Source of the DNA: Alentia gelatinosa
Taxonomy: Eukaryota > Annelida > Polychaeta > Phyllodocida > Polynoidae
DNA: 64,000 nucleotides
Direction of reading: 5' to 3'
NCBI GenBank assembly: GCA_950022655.1
Contig: OX465589.1
Span: 28,993,970 to 29,057,969, forward strand
Shown: one piece after another, positions 44,617 to 57,111 of the stretch
Numbering within the stretch: the stretch's first letter is position 1
Layout of the letters: each line of letters opens with the position of its first letter
Program-made: the position numbers and the translations under genes
The notes under the pieces: model-generated
Told to the model about the DNA's origin: nothing
What the model saw: only the letters and a program-made list of their open reading frames with translations
Databases searched by the model: none

Positions 44617-44757
44617 TTATCTCACCCCGTATAACATAATTTATCGCTGGAATAACTCGCCAAATAAGCCATTGAGTATTAGGTACGATATTTTCACTGC
44701 CGTGGAGTACCAGTTCCTAACGTTAAGCCTATTGAGAAAAATACCGGGGTGAGATAA
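44617..44757. mobile_element. 141-bp MITE-like element
   Basis: It begins TTATCTCACCCCGTAT and ends with its near-perfect reverse complement, ATACCGGGGTGAGATAA. There is no ORF and no clear target duplication. It lies in intron 1. Confidence 0.55.
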
Positions 44758-45209
44758 TATTGCATACTCTATGGGAATACAGTACTCTTCTTCCGTGGCC
44801 AATACTCAAATACTCCAAATACCTACACGATCGGATAGAGTAATAAGTTGGTGATGAGTAGTGTAGAGCGTGGGTTTGGTGTCTCTGTGTGTGTGTTTGG
44901 CAATTGCCTAACAGGGACGCTGGCGGTTGCCGTGAAAAGCGTCCGTTTTAATGTATGTATCAAACGGGATACTTGGAAGCATAGGTGAGAAGTAAGTTTT
45001 ATGAGAAAAATATATTCGAATATTATTTGGTCGCAGCAAGCAAGCGTGAACTGGTCTCACACTGTGTGTGGGCGCAGTGTGTGGGGGAGGGAGACTCTTT
45101 CCCAGGGGCAACAGTGTTCCCCCACATTGGTCTGCAGGGCCCAGGTGGGCGGGCTTTCATGAGGATATGTGAGGCATATGAAATAGTATACTAACCATAC
45201 CTACTGGCC

Positions 45210-46380
45210 AATTCATTAATAAGTATATCCCATACTGTATTGCATGGGGAAAAGACATAATTTCCTATGTATCTCCAATTCTGTACTGTGTGGGATTAGA
45301 GTACCGTTCTCCCCTCACTTTCACACACCTTAAATGTCTTTTTTTCTATGCATATAACCAACAACACTTTTTAGCCAATACCCAAAGCTTAATACCTACT
45401 GCCCAATACATTCTTAAGTATATTCCATACTGTATTGCATGGGAAAAACACTAATTTTCGCTAATTATCCTATTTATCGGTTCTGTGTGGGAATAGAGTT
45501 CCGTTTTACCCGCCCCTAAAGTCACACTTTGAAATCTTCCATTCTGTATAGTATGGGAACTGCATTATTTATAATTCACGTTTTAATTCACCTCTCCTTC
45601 CCCCTCACTCACTTTTACACACTTTAAATGTCTTGTTTCTATGCGTATAACCAACAAACACTTGTTAGCCAATTCCCAAAGCTTAATACCTACTGCCCAA
45701 ATCATTCTTAAGTATATCCCATACTGTATTGTATGGAAAAAACTTATTTTCCTATACATCTCCCATTCTGTTCTGTGTGGGATTAGAGTTCCGTTCTACC
45801 AGCGCCTAAAGTCACCCTTGGAAATCTCCTATTCTGTATAGTATGAGAACTGCATTATTTAGAACTCACCTTTTAATTCACCTCTCCTACCCTTCACGCA
45901 CCTTCAATCTCTTGTTTCGATGTATATAACTAAGAACAATTTTTAGACAATACCCAAAGTTTAATATCTCTTGGCCCAATCATTCCTAAGTACATGTATC
46001 CATACTGTATTGCATGGTAAAAACACTAATTTTCCTATATTTCACCCATTCTGTACTGTGTGGGAATAGAGTACTGTTCTATCCGCGCCTAAAGTCACTC
46101 TTTGAAATATCCCATTCTGTATTGTATGGGAACTGCATTATTTATAACTCACGTTTTAATTCACCTCTCCTACCCCTCACTCACTTTCCCACACCTTAAA
46201 TCTCTTGTTTCTATGCATTTAACCAACAAACACTTCTTAGCCAATACCCAAAGCTTAATACCTACTGCCCAAATCATTCTTAAGTATATCACATACTCAT
46301 TTGTTTTATATATCTCCCATTTTGTACTGTTTTGGGATATAGTACAGTTTTACTGGCCTAAAGTTACATTTGCATCACCC
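45210..46380. repeat. Intronic degenerate tandem repeat, about 280-300 bp
   Basis: Phrases such as CCATACTGTATTGCATGG (45,225; 45,420; 45,715; 46,000) and GAAATCTTCCATTCTGTATAGT (45,520; 45,820; 46,100) recur in the same order with substitutions. About four units are visible. Short frames are chance. Confidence 0.65.
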
Positions 46381-48094
46381 TAAATCTGTTCTGTGTATGC
46401 GGATAACCATTAACAGACAATAGTTAATTCGAATATTAATTTTAAAGCCCAAAATTCTTCCTAATGCTCCACTCTCCATTCATTTTTCCCCTACTATATT
46501 TTTTTGAGAAAACAAAATTTGTCACTCCATCCCATTTACTCCCCTATTGCACCGTATTGCACCACTCACTTACTACACACACTAATACTCTTTTACCTGC
46601 ACCTGTGTACCACAAATGCTGCATACCCCATTTATTCCAATTTGGCGCCCGCCATTAATTAACCACACAAAAACCGTTCTCTGGGTAGGCATATATCTTA
46701 TAGGGGTGGGGGAGATCGGCTTAGATTACAAAGGAACAAGCTGGTGCATCCAAAAATTGCCCCCCCCCCACCCCACCCATGGCTTTATACCTCATTCGTC
46801 ACCCTTGGCTATTGCAATTCACCTCTCCTACCTCTTAAATATATTCCAGTTCTCAACCTGTTTCACATATATGGGAATGCCATATTCATATCCCAAATCC
46901 CATAAAAAAAAACCTTTGGTCACTGCTTTCTTCATTACATGTTGTGGGGTGCTTGTACAAGATAATGTGGATATATAAAACACATAAATACTTCTTTCAA
47001 GTATTCTTCACATGGGATCAATTAAGCCTTCAATAGAACAGCCCTTACTAGGGCAAGCTGTCCTGCTTCCGTCGTTTAGAGGGCCATATGCTTTTCAGTA
47101 CTGGGGCCAGAACTCTCTCCCGGTCACCGCGGTTGGTGGGGGTGGGGGGTGGCATTTCAATGGTACTGGTTTCTTTGTGCGGCGTCCATAGAAGTCATTT
47201 TACATGATATTACCGTGATACCCAACTACAGGTATGCGTAACACAGTATACCCAGTAAGGCAGCACTTGCGCAGCTGCGTCCCACATGAAGCCCCCCCCC
47301 CCCTCCCTCCCCTGCGTGCCCCCGCCATACTGGTAGCCTAACTAATTCCGGTTTCCAGCACTATCTAAGTCCTTATAGAATAGACCCCCTTCTCTTGTAA
47401 AGGCCGGTTGTGTCTCAATTAACTAGGGGTAATGAATAAATTGCATATTACACTTCACACAGGAAGGAGAAAGTTCTCTGTTACACCCTGTAGCTCAATT
47501 AAATATTCATTAATGCACCCCCTCCCTTGATAAGCTAGATCCATTGCATATGAGGCCTATTACATTTCCTTTGCACAAGGCTCTTCCCTATGCACCCTAA
47601 TTGCCCCACCCCCCCCCAACCGGCGGTTAACTTGCGGGTATTGCCCGCCTATAGGCAATAACCAGCCTTTGTACCCGGCCCTTTACGGGTGGGTAGGGCG
47701 TTTGCTGAGCTCTAGTGGTCTTCACCGGGTGTTCATTTATAAGTGGCCACCTTTTTTACATATCTGAAAAGAACATTCAATACATAAATATAAACCGATT
47801 TGTGTTTCCCAACCTGAAAAATAACTGGGTGTTATCTTATGAGTGTGTATTAGAGGTCGTTTTCAATGGGAGCTTTTCTTCTTCTGCAGTGCAGCCATTT
47901 TCTTCAGTATCACTGACATGCTTCCTAAAAAAAATTTATCACCAGTATAGGTCTTCCATCTAACCCTTCTAAGCATTAGCGCATTTTTCATATAAAAAAT
48001 AAATTTAAAAAAACCAATATACATAATAGTAGTATCTATATAGCTCCAGTACAGCACACCATAGGGGAATAGGCAGCATTATTCTATATCAATA
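46381..48094. other. Intron 1 sequence without recognised features
   Basis: AT-rich, with C- and G-homopolymer runs near 46,760, 47,150 and 47,290. No ORF with a domain was found up to the piggyBac end at 48,095. Confidence 0.4.
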
Positions 48095-48098
48095 TTAA

Positions 48099-49182
48099 CC
48101 CTTTGCCGGCCGCACGCCTCACCCGGGCGGCAATCCTACGGCAGCGCCACCAGCGACGTTCACCTATACTACGGCAGCAGCAGGTTTCAATGTGGACGTT
48201 TCAACGGCCGGCCTCTTTTGCCGTGAACGGTGCGCGTCTCTTGTTTTGAGGGTGGTAGTGGCAGAATTTCGCCATTTTCTCAGCAAATTGATGATTTATG
48301 AATAAAAGATGACCATTACTATAACGGGAAGACCTGTAGCTTTGTGTATATATGTATATTGTGAATAAAATTAACGGTTGAATATATGTAATCTCGAACT
48401 GAAGTTGGCCTAAAATAGGCACCTATGTAAAATATAACCGTCCATGGCGTCCGCCGATCTCAGCCTGTACATATTACTCTAGCAGATTCGTTCGCATCAG
48501 TATATATAGACGTTTAAGTCGATGAAAGCCCCACACATATTCAAATATGATCCCTACCTACACGATTCTAAAGTATTATGAAATAAAACAACGCCTAATT
48601 TGATCTAAGCAATATCAAAAGTTTGAACTCGCGCACCATAGCAAAACCGTTGGTGGGGGCGGGAGTGTCAGTGTAAACATGGATGGCTAAGCAGATTCCT
48701 CTACGCAATGGACGCTGTGTAAAATCATTTCTCCTCGTCAAATAGCGGATTAACAACAGAAATAGAGCCCAGCACGTTCAAGATAAGGCTTGTGCCTACA
48801 AAAGGATATCAATATTATGGCGGAAAAACCATCGAAAGTGTGGTTAATACGGTGATAACTTCGGATCTTTCAGCCTGGTGGTATAGGTGTCAAGTCCAGT
48901 GACAGCGCCATGTCTGCTAAGCTGTCTGCTACAAGTCGATGCGACAACCCACAGAATTGCCATTTATATCTTCCTATGGCGTCAACAGTGTAAACTGAGA
49001 CCAGCATTATGTTCATCTGATCATCAGCTATACGAGGGTGTCAGACTTGACACGGTGGAATTAACATAACGCTTTGTAACTAATATCGGCAAAGCCTCTA
49101 TAGAGTGCTGTCTAGATTATAAGGTTGAGTCTATGGGAATCCGTGTCACTGCTCGAACAGTAGGGTTGTCAAGTTATAATAC
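48099..49182. other. piggyBac left subterminal region
   Basis: Near the end, GGCGGCAATCCTACGGCAGCG and a later ACGGCAGCAGCAGG echo each other, and CGGCCGGCCTCTTTTGCCG recalls the terminal repeat. Short frames (48,201-48,422 and 48,887-49,069) have no domain. Confidence 0.4.
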
Positions 49183-51160
49183 GAAATCAGCTCGCACCGG
49201 GTTTAAACTTTAGATTAATGATAAATGATACGTATATTCATAATCTACATACTGTAAGGTTTCTTTCTATGTAAATAATGTCCAGGTTTGACGAGTTTAT
49301 ATTTAATCATTCAAATTTAGCCTTGGGTATTACGCACTCGGCTTGCTGGTTCAGTCGAATCTTAGACGAGGTTTACAAAATCAGCTCAGATAGGGTTTAA
49401 ACATTAGAATTAACCACAGGGCAGTGTATTTTCACATTCTATAGACTCTAAGGTTTGTTCCAGTATGTATTTTAGCAAATTCAGACGAGTAGAGACCAAG
49501 ATATTGAAATATTACTATGCGAGTTACGCACGTTGAATTCTGGCCTAGCTTGATACGCCATTGCTTATACTGTGTAGTTAAGGTGGTCGAGCTGTCATTA
49601 GAAATCAGCTCGCACCGGGTTTAAACTTTAGATAAATGATTAATGATACGTATATTCATAATCTACATACTGTAAGGTTTGTTTCTATCTAAATAATGTC
49701 CAGGTTAGATCAGGTTAAGATTTAATAATTCAAATTTAGCCTTGGGCATTACGCAGTCGGCTTGCTGGTTCAGTCGAATTTCATACGATGATCACAAAAT
49801 CAGCTCAGATAGGGTTTAAACAATATAATTAACCACAGGGAAGTGTATTTTCACATTCTATAGACTCCAAGGTTTGTTCCAGTACGTATTTTATCATATT
49901 TAGACGAGAAGAGACCAAGATATTAGAATATTAAGATGCGCATTACGCACGTTGAATTCTGGCCTAGCTTGATCCGCCATTTTCCATACTGTGTAGTTAG
50001 GGTGGTCGAGCTGTCATTAGAAATCAGCTCGTACCGGGTTTAAACTTTAGATTCATCATCAATCATATATATATTGTTATTCTACACACTCTAAGCTACC
50101 GTTCTATGTAAATAATGTCCAGGTTTGACGAGTTCAGATTTAATATTACAAATTTAAACTTGGGTATTACGCAGTCGGCTTGCTGGTTCAGTCGAATTTC
50201 ATACGATGATCACAAAATCAGCTCAGATAGGGTTTAAACAATAGAATTAACCACAGGGAAGTGTATTTTCACATTCTATAGACTCCAAGGTTTGTTCCCG
50301 TATGTATTTTATCATATTTAGACGAGAAGAGACCAAGATATTTATAAATTAAGATGCGAGTTACGCACGTTGAATTCTGGCCTAGCTCGATCGGCCATTG
50401 CTTATACTGTGTAGCTAGGGTGGTCGAGCTGTCATTAGAAATCATCTCGCACCGGGTTTAAACTTTAGATTCATGATAAATCATATATATATTGATATTC
50501 TACACACTCTAAGCTACCGTTCTATGTAAATAATGTCCAGGTTTGACGAGTTCAGATTTAATATTTCAAATTTAAACTTGGGTATTACGCAGTCGGCTTG
50601 CTGGTTCAGTCGAATCTTAGACGATGATCACAAAATCAGCTCAGATAGGGTTTTAACTTAAGAATTAACCACAGGGAAGTGTATTTTCACATTCTATAGA
50701 CTCCAAGGTTTGTTCCAGTATGTATTTTATCAAATTAAGACGAGCAGAGACCAAGATATTGAAATATTACGATGCGCATTACGCACGTTGAATTCTGGCC
50801 TAGCTCACTACACCATTGCTTATACTGTGTAGCTAGGGTGGTCGAGCTGTCATTAGAAATCATCTCGCACCGGGTTTAAACTTTAGATTCATGATTAATC
50901 ATATATATATTGATATTCTACACACTCTAAGCTACCTTTCTATGTAAATAATGTCCAGGTTTGACGAGTTCAGATTTAATATTTCAAATTTAAACTTGGG
51001 TATTACGCAGTCGGCTTGCTGGTTCAGTCGAATCTTAGACGATGATCACAAAATCAGCTCAGATAGGGTTTTAACTTAAGAATTAACCACAGGGAAGTGT
51101 ATTTTCACATTCTATGGACTCTAAGGTTTGTTCCAGTATGTATTTTTTGGTTATCTGGCC
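49183..51160. repeat. Satellite of 418-bp units inside piggyBac
   Basis: GAAATCAGCTCGCACCGGGT or a close variant recurs at 49,183, 49,601, 50,019, 50,438 and 50,856, a period of 418-419. Within each unit a second, related phrase (AAATCAGCTCAGATAGGGT) lies about 200 bases later, so each unit is an old dimer of about 209-base monomers. Almost five units are present. Confidence 0.85.
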
Positions 51161-52879
51161 ACTGGCGAATTAGAAATTGATTATATTGTTTGGTCAAGGC
51201 GCAGACTATATCAGACCGTCTGTCCATAGCCTACTGTGTGGAGGGGGCTGCCGAGTGGGCACGGATTGAATCATAAATCATCTCGCCCAGAGTTTATCAT
51301 TGGAATTAATGTAATTCTGTTTATATATTGATCATCTACACACTCTAAGCTACAATCCTATGTAAATATTGTCGAGATTAGTCCAGGTTAGAATTAATAA
51401 TCAAACAGAGAAAGTCGGCATTACGCAGTTTTGTGGTTTGGCTAACTAAATCATATATTTCGGGGTTTAAATCTTAGATAAATGAATTTTCGTATATTCT
51501 AACGTGAACTACACACTCTCAGCTTCATGATGATATAATATTGTCCATTTTGGTCGATTCGAGACCAAGTAATCGAAATATTAAGATGCGCCATACGCAC
51601 TCTCTATACTTTACTATAGGTTCAGTATGGGAGTGTGGATCTGGGCCAGACACGATTCAGAAATTCATTTATTATAAGGATTTAACTTGGATTCTATTAC
51701 TGGAGACATTAATATTCGTAAACTACAGATTCTCAGCTTTCTCCTGATATATACTTTGTGTATTTCGGACAATGTGGGATTTAGTTATCGAATTTAGAAG
51801 ATTAAAAGCTTTACTATAGGCTTGGTAGGGGATTCAGGCGCTGGTCGAGATACGGTTTAGAAAATCTTTGATTACGAGGATTTAACTTAAAATATATCAA
51901 TGGAGACATTAATATACATAAATTACGGGTTCTTAGCTTTCTCCTCATATATAATTACTGTATTTCGGACAATGTGGGACTTAGATATTGAATTTAGAAG
52001 ATTAAAAGTAATCTGTCAATAAAATGGCTTATTTCGCCATAGCTGGGTTCTAAGACATCTTCTTCAAAATGATTTCTTTGAGGCTTTTAACCTTGAATCT
52101 ATGAACGGGGACTTATATCAGGGTAAACTACACTGTCTGAGGTTTGTTTATATGAAATATGAATCATTTTGAACCAGCGGATGATTTAGAATTGAATTAA
52201 AAGTAATGGTCATCTAAGCTGAGCCTTTACTATGGGTGCGGTAGGGGAGTTAGGCGCTGGGCAAGACATGATTTAGAAAATCATTTATTTTCATGATTTA
52301 ACTTGAAATATATGATTGGAGACATCAATATTCATAAATTAGATACTCTCAGCTTTCATTTGATATATATCTCGACCATTTCGGAGAAGTTGGGACTTAG
52401 ATATTGATTTTTGAAAATTAGATTCGAGCAGTGACTATATTGGCTTATTTCGCCATTGATTATACTATGGACTCGCCTAAGGATTCTAATGGAGTTTGAT
52501 CATTACAAGGCTATATGTGGTTATCTCCCACACTCTAAGGATCATCTACATATATATTTAATGTCCAGGCTGATATATTGAATTCGGAAAATTCGACTTG
52601 TGCCTATTCAGCATTGACATCTCCAGGAGGAGTTAACTTTTAAATCGATTGCTGGACAATGATTGACTATATCTACAGACGAATACTTCTGAAAAGCAGA
52701 AAAGAAGACAAGGTAGGTGAAGTAAGATTTAAAATATATTTTAATAATGTGTATGTATTTTTTTCAGATCTATTATTCATCAATATTGTTCAATATATAT
52801 ATATACACAGGTTGACAGGGCTTGATACAGCAGTCGTCATCGTATTCACAATATGTACATAGATTAGTGTTGGCTATAC
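51161..52879. repeat. Diverged satellite-like sequence inside piggyBac
   Basis: Blocks of the type 'dinucleotide-rich, CTTAGCTTTCTCCTGATATAT, GGACAATGTGGGA' recur at about 51,735, 51,940 and 52,350 with many substitutions. It appears to be an older, decayed form of the neighbouring satellites. Confidence 0.5.
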
Positions 52880-54360
52880 ACAGATAGGCATGTTTTATTT
52901 CAGATTCAACAAGATATAAATATATTCAGTGTCTGTCTGGCACTCAACGTGGTCAGACCTACAGGCTTTTTCTCCGATATAATAATCAATTTAACCACTT
53001 CTGGTCGATATATTTTCACAAAATGTACATGTGGAGAACCTTGAAGGTCTATAGATCGTCCAGGATTACTTTGTTTTAGGTTGATACAGTAGATTAGATA
53101 CAAAACCAAGATATCGTTTGTGTCCATAGACTTCACAGTTGAATCATAGAATAGCATTACGTGCTAGATCACATAGGAATGGTTCAGGTTGATATACATA
53201 GATTAGTGTTGGCTATACACAGATAGGCATGTTTTATTTCAGATTCAACAAGGTATATGATCAATTTCTACAGTTCTGAGGTTGATCTGAGACTGAATCA
53301 ACGCTATATATATATATTACACAGGCAGGAATGATTTTTGTTTCAGATAGAAATAGTCGACAAGATATAAATATGATCAGTGTCTGTCTGGCACTCGACG
53401 TGGTCGGACCTGGAGGCTTTTCCTCCGATCTAATAATCAGTTTAACCACTTCTGGTCGATATATTTTCACAAAATGTACATGTGGAGAACCTTGAAGGTC
53501 TATAGATCATCCAGGATTACTTTGTTTCAGGTTGATACAGTAGATTAGATATAAATACCATATCGTTTGTGTCCATAGACTTCACAGTTGAATGATAGAA
53601 TAGCATTACGTGCTAGTTTACATAGGCAGGAAAGGTTCTGGTTGATATAAATTTATCGATTAGCGACTAAAAAACGATTCACACTAACAGTTGAATCATA
53701 GAATAGCATTACGTGCTAAATTACATAGGCAGGAATAACAAATGATATGCTTCAAGTTGAAATACTATCCATGGATCTAATAATCAATATCGAGGTTGCG
53801 AAAGATGAGACAAATGAGGCTGTAGGGTGCTTTGTTTCAGTTTGAAATACTCGACAAGATATACATTGATAATACATAGATAATCGTTCAGGATGTCTTT
53901 GTTTCAGATTCATGTAGGTGAATCATAGAATAGCATTACGTGCTAGATCACATAGGCAGGAATGTTTCAGGTTGATATTTAAATTTATCGGTGTCTAGCT
54001 GGCACTTGACATGGTCGGAGGTGGGGGCTTTATCGCTGATATAATAATCAATCTAACCACTTCTGATCGATATATTTTCACAAAATGTACATGTGGAGAA
54101 CCTTGAAGGTCTATAGATCGTCCAGGATTACTTTGTTTCAGGTTGATACAGTAGATTAGATATAAAAACCAATTATATTTAGTGTCCATACACTTCTCAG
54201 TTGAATCATAGAATAGCATTACGTGCTAGATCACATAGGAATGGTTCAGGGTGATATAAATTTATCAGTGTCTGTCTGGCACTCGACGTGGTCGGACTTA
54301 CAGGCTTTTTCTCCGATATAATAATCAATTTAACCACTTCTGGTCGATATTATCAGATGA
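52880..54360. repeat. Second satellite-like family inside piggyBac
   Basis: A block with GTGTCTGTCTGGCACTC, AACCACTTCTGGTCGATAT, GTACATGTGGAGAACCTTGA and AATAGCATTACGTGCTAG recurs at about 52,930, 53,380, 53,985 and, truncated, 54,270, separated by variable spacers. The irregular spacing suggests duplication of composite units. Confidence 0.75.
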
Positions 54361-54733
54361 ATGATAAATTGCAAAATACAGGTACAAATCGATAGTGTTT
54401 TTTTTCTTCTTTTTACATCGTATTTACAGATATTCTACATTATATATGTACAAAGTTGATCGACTATTCACAATATGTACAGACTAGGGAAAAGAATATG
54501 ATTATATTAAGTTGCTGCTGGGAAATGAAAAAAAAATTCTACGAACGAACCACATCGAGGTGCCTAAAGCAAATGACAAATACTATAATTTTGACAATTT
54601 TGATTAGGAACAAATTTATTAATATGTTATGGCTTGTACGAAAAATCGAACTAAACAAAAATTGATCTATTTGTGTGTGGTCAATGGTGAAATATAGGAA
54701 GCAAAGTGTACAGAGTATAACAAAGATATGAAA

Positions 54734-56768
54734 TTAAGATTCTAACTGAGCAGAAGCATAGTTCGAGACAGTGTGGAAGGTTTTAAAGCAAGGAAAAAGA
54801 CAAAGATGAACCCCACACGACTTGCAGCCGTACTTAGATTGTTTCCTTGAAGATTCTAGGCCATTTTTGTGTCGATGGTAACAGACACGGCAATAACTCT
54901 TTCTTTCTAGATCTTCGGGAAAACAACGGCTCGTTAAACGGCTGGAGGCCGTGGAGGGGACAGACTGAGGTAGTTGAAGATTCGCTTCCTCAAGCATCTG
55001 GCAAATTAACGACAGTGTGAAGTCAACGAAAGATAACTTTTTGGGGGCCGAAAGGTTGTAGAGGATTTGCGAATTGAGTTTCATTGCTTCTAAAACGAAA
55101 AAGAAAAGTTTCTTGGGCCATTTGCGACTCTTTCGCCCGAAATTATAGTACCCACACATCTGGTCGCACAGATCGACGCCTCCCATGTATTTGCAATAGG
55201 AACGAACCACTTCCGGACACGGGATGTTTTTTTTGTCAAATTTACCAGTTACAGAATCGCGAATGGTTCGTTTTGCAGTCGCCATAGCTGACGAGTGAAT
55301 CGTTGAGAGAATCCTAATGATTTTGCGATCAAGCCATAACGTCAACAGAATATTACAGCACCTAGAAAAAAGACAATCGCCCTTCGATTTCAGACCTGGA
55401 TGTTTTTTTGTCATCAAACATTTAGGCACCTCGACACGGTTCGCCCGCAGAGTACCACAAGCATATGTCTTCAACTGAAATAAACGTTCAAGTAATTTGA
55501 CACTGGTAAAGAAATTGTCGAAGTATACATGATGTCCTTTCAGAGTTAATTCGGCACCTGTTAACAAGTTTATTACTACGGTTTCGGTGGACATTTTGCC
55601 ACGGCGATCATCACGGCCAAAAAAGGGATTGATCTGAAGCACAAAGCCAGAAATCGCCTCCGCCAAAACCCAACACTTTAAGCCCCATTTACACGGTTTG
55701 TTGGGCATGTATTGGCGGTGACGAGTCCTGCCTTTGTGCTTCACAATCGTCTCATCTACACTTAATTCCTTGTTAGGGTGATAAATAGCTTTCGCTAGGG
55801 AATTAAAATGGGAAAGGAAAAAATCAATCATCGTCATCGGGTCTCGTCTGGGCGGGAGAGCTGGGCCGTCACCTCCACCGGAAGCACCAGGCTGCTGGGC
55901 GGCGTTCGTAGCAGCTCCACCAAAGTGTAGATAACTGCGGAGAAAGTCCACAGAATATTTTCAGAATTTATAAGGCGACAGAACATAACATAATTTAAAT
56001 ACAGAGTGAATTTCAGGTGAATCTATGAAGCAAAGCGATCGCTAGCAGTAATATCCTTTCGCCCACTGAAAAAGACGCTGGCCTCGCTTTGGATTTGTTG
56101 ACGTTTGACACTGACAGCTGAAATATAAACAAAACATAGGCTCACCTTAGTATCGCCTTGAAGCGTGCTCTGGTCATGATATTGCGAATTCCTGCGGTAG
56201 AATATACGGGAATCGTTGACCAATAGTGATCCAAGTCTGGCTTCCGTATTAATCCCATCAGGAAAGTCATTGAGATGAACCGTGTCATTTCTGCAATCGT
56301 AACTGGAATCCATGCGAGCATCTTCTTTGGTTTTCCTTTCGCTAGCGTCGTTTGGATGGCTGCGTATTTGTTGGTCCGCTCACACAGGCCTGCAATGAAC
56401 TCCACCGTGAAAAATAATTTAAAAAAATCCAGAATGTTGGTCGGGTTCTTCGTCTTGGCAGCATTCGACAATCCTGGGGCGATTAGAAGATTTTTTTTCT
56501 GGTTTTCGCGAGGGAAGGGAGCGTCTTCGTCGAACTCGTTCCAGACACGCCCACCCACAGTGGTTGTGATGGTGGGGGCTGGGGCGCTGTCAGGGCAATC
56601 GTCTTCGTCGGATTCGTTCTCTGAGGTTGATAATCTGAGCGACATATCCGTTCCATCGTCCTCTTCACTCTCCCACGACCCGTCGCTATCCATTCTTTCG
56701 TTTTTTCTGTATTTTTCGCGCAAAAATCGTCTTTGACACCAAGGAATGGTTGCGCTGGGAAGCCTCAC
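54734..56768 (-). CDS. piggyBac transposase (two exons)
   Basis: Exon 1 runs from 56,768 (or Met 56,693) to 56,146 and exon 2 from 55,934 to 54,734, with a 211-bp intron (AG|GTGAG donor, CCGCAG| acceptor) that keeps the frame. The N-terminus is acidic and DDE-like, with piggyBac-type FFTVEFIAGLCERTNKYA and LMGLIRKPDLDHYWST. The DDD core is SVDETIVKHKG, VYFDNFFTS and MGGVDLCDQ. The C-terminal Cys/His-rich finger (CRVCYHRH ... CKSCGVHLCLFPCF) binds the termini. No stop breaks it, so it may be functional. It cuts and pastes at TTAA. Confidence 0.9.
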
Positions 56769-56970
56769 TCGCGGTCACGCAAATGAGACTGGGCTTGACG
56801 GCGCGACGCACGGTATTTATAGCGCTATATCAACGTTTCCAAGGAGACATTCGACCAAAATATTATAAAATTGTCATAATTATTCAAGTTTCTACCACCA
56901 CGGAAAAAATTACGAAAATCCATCAAGTATTTCTTCATTAGATATACACATTAGTAACAAATAAAGAAAA

Positions 56971-57092
56971 AATGCCTCAAGGCATTCTCCGGCCGTAGCC
57001 GCGGGAATGCCTCCAGGCATTCTCCGGCCGTAGCCGCGGGAATGCCTCCAGGCATTCTCCGGCCGTAGCCGCGGGAATGCCTTGAGGCATTG
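56971..57092. repeat. 35-bp palindromic subterminal repeats of piggyBac
   Basis: Units starting AATGCCTCMAGGCATTCTCC recur at 56,971, 57,006, 57,041 and 57,076 (the last shorter), a period of exactly 35. Each contains the palindrome GCCTCMAGGC (M is A or C). They sit just inside the right terminal repeat, where transposase-binding subterminal repeats are expected. Confidence 0.8.
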
Positions 57093-57111
57093 TCGGCTGG
57101 GAAAGGGTTAA

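Larger units (their letters stand above)
48099..57107 (-). mobile_element. 9-kb piggyBac transposon with satellite cargo
   Basis: TTAA is present on both sides (48,095-48,098 and 57,108-57,111). The left end starts CCCTTTGCCGGCCG, and the right end read inward starts CCCTTTCCCAGCCG, with 12 of 14 bases matching. This is the piggyBac pattern. The transposase is near the right end (minus). About 5.5 kb to its left consists of two satellite-like families (49,183-51,160 and 52,880-54,360) with degenerate sequence between. At about 9 kb it is much longer than usual piggyBac elements of 2-3 kb. It lies within intron 1 of the host gene. Confidence 0.75.
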
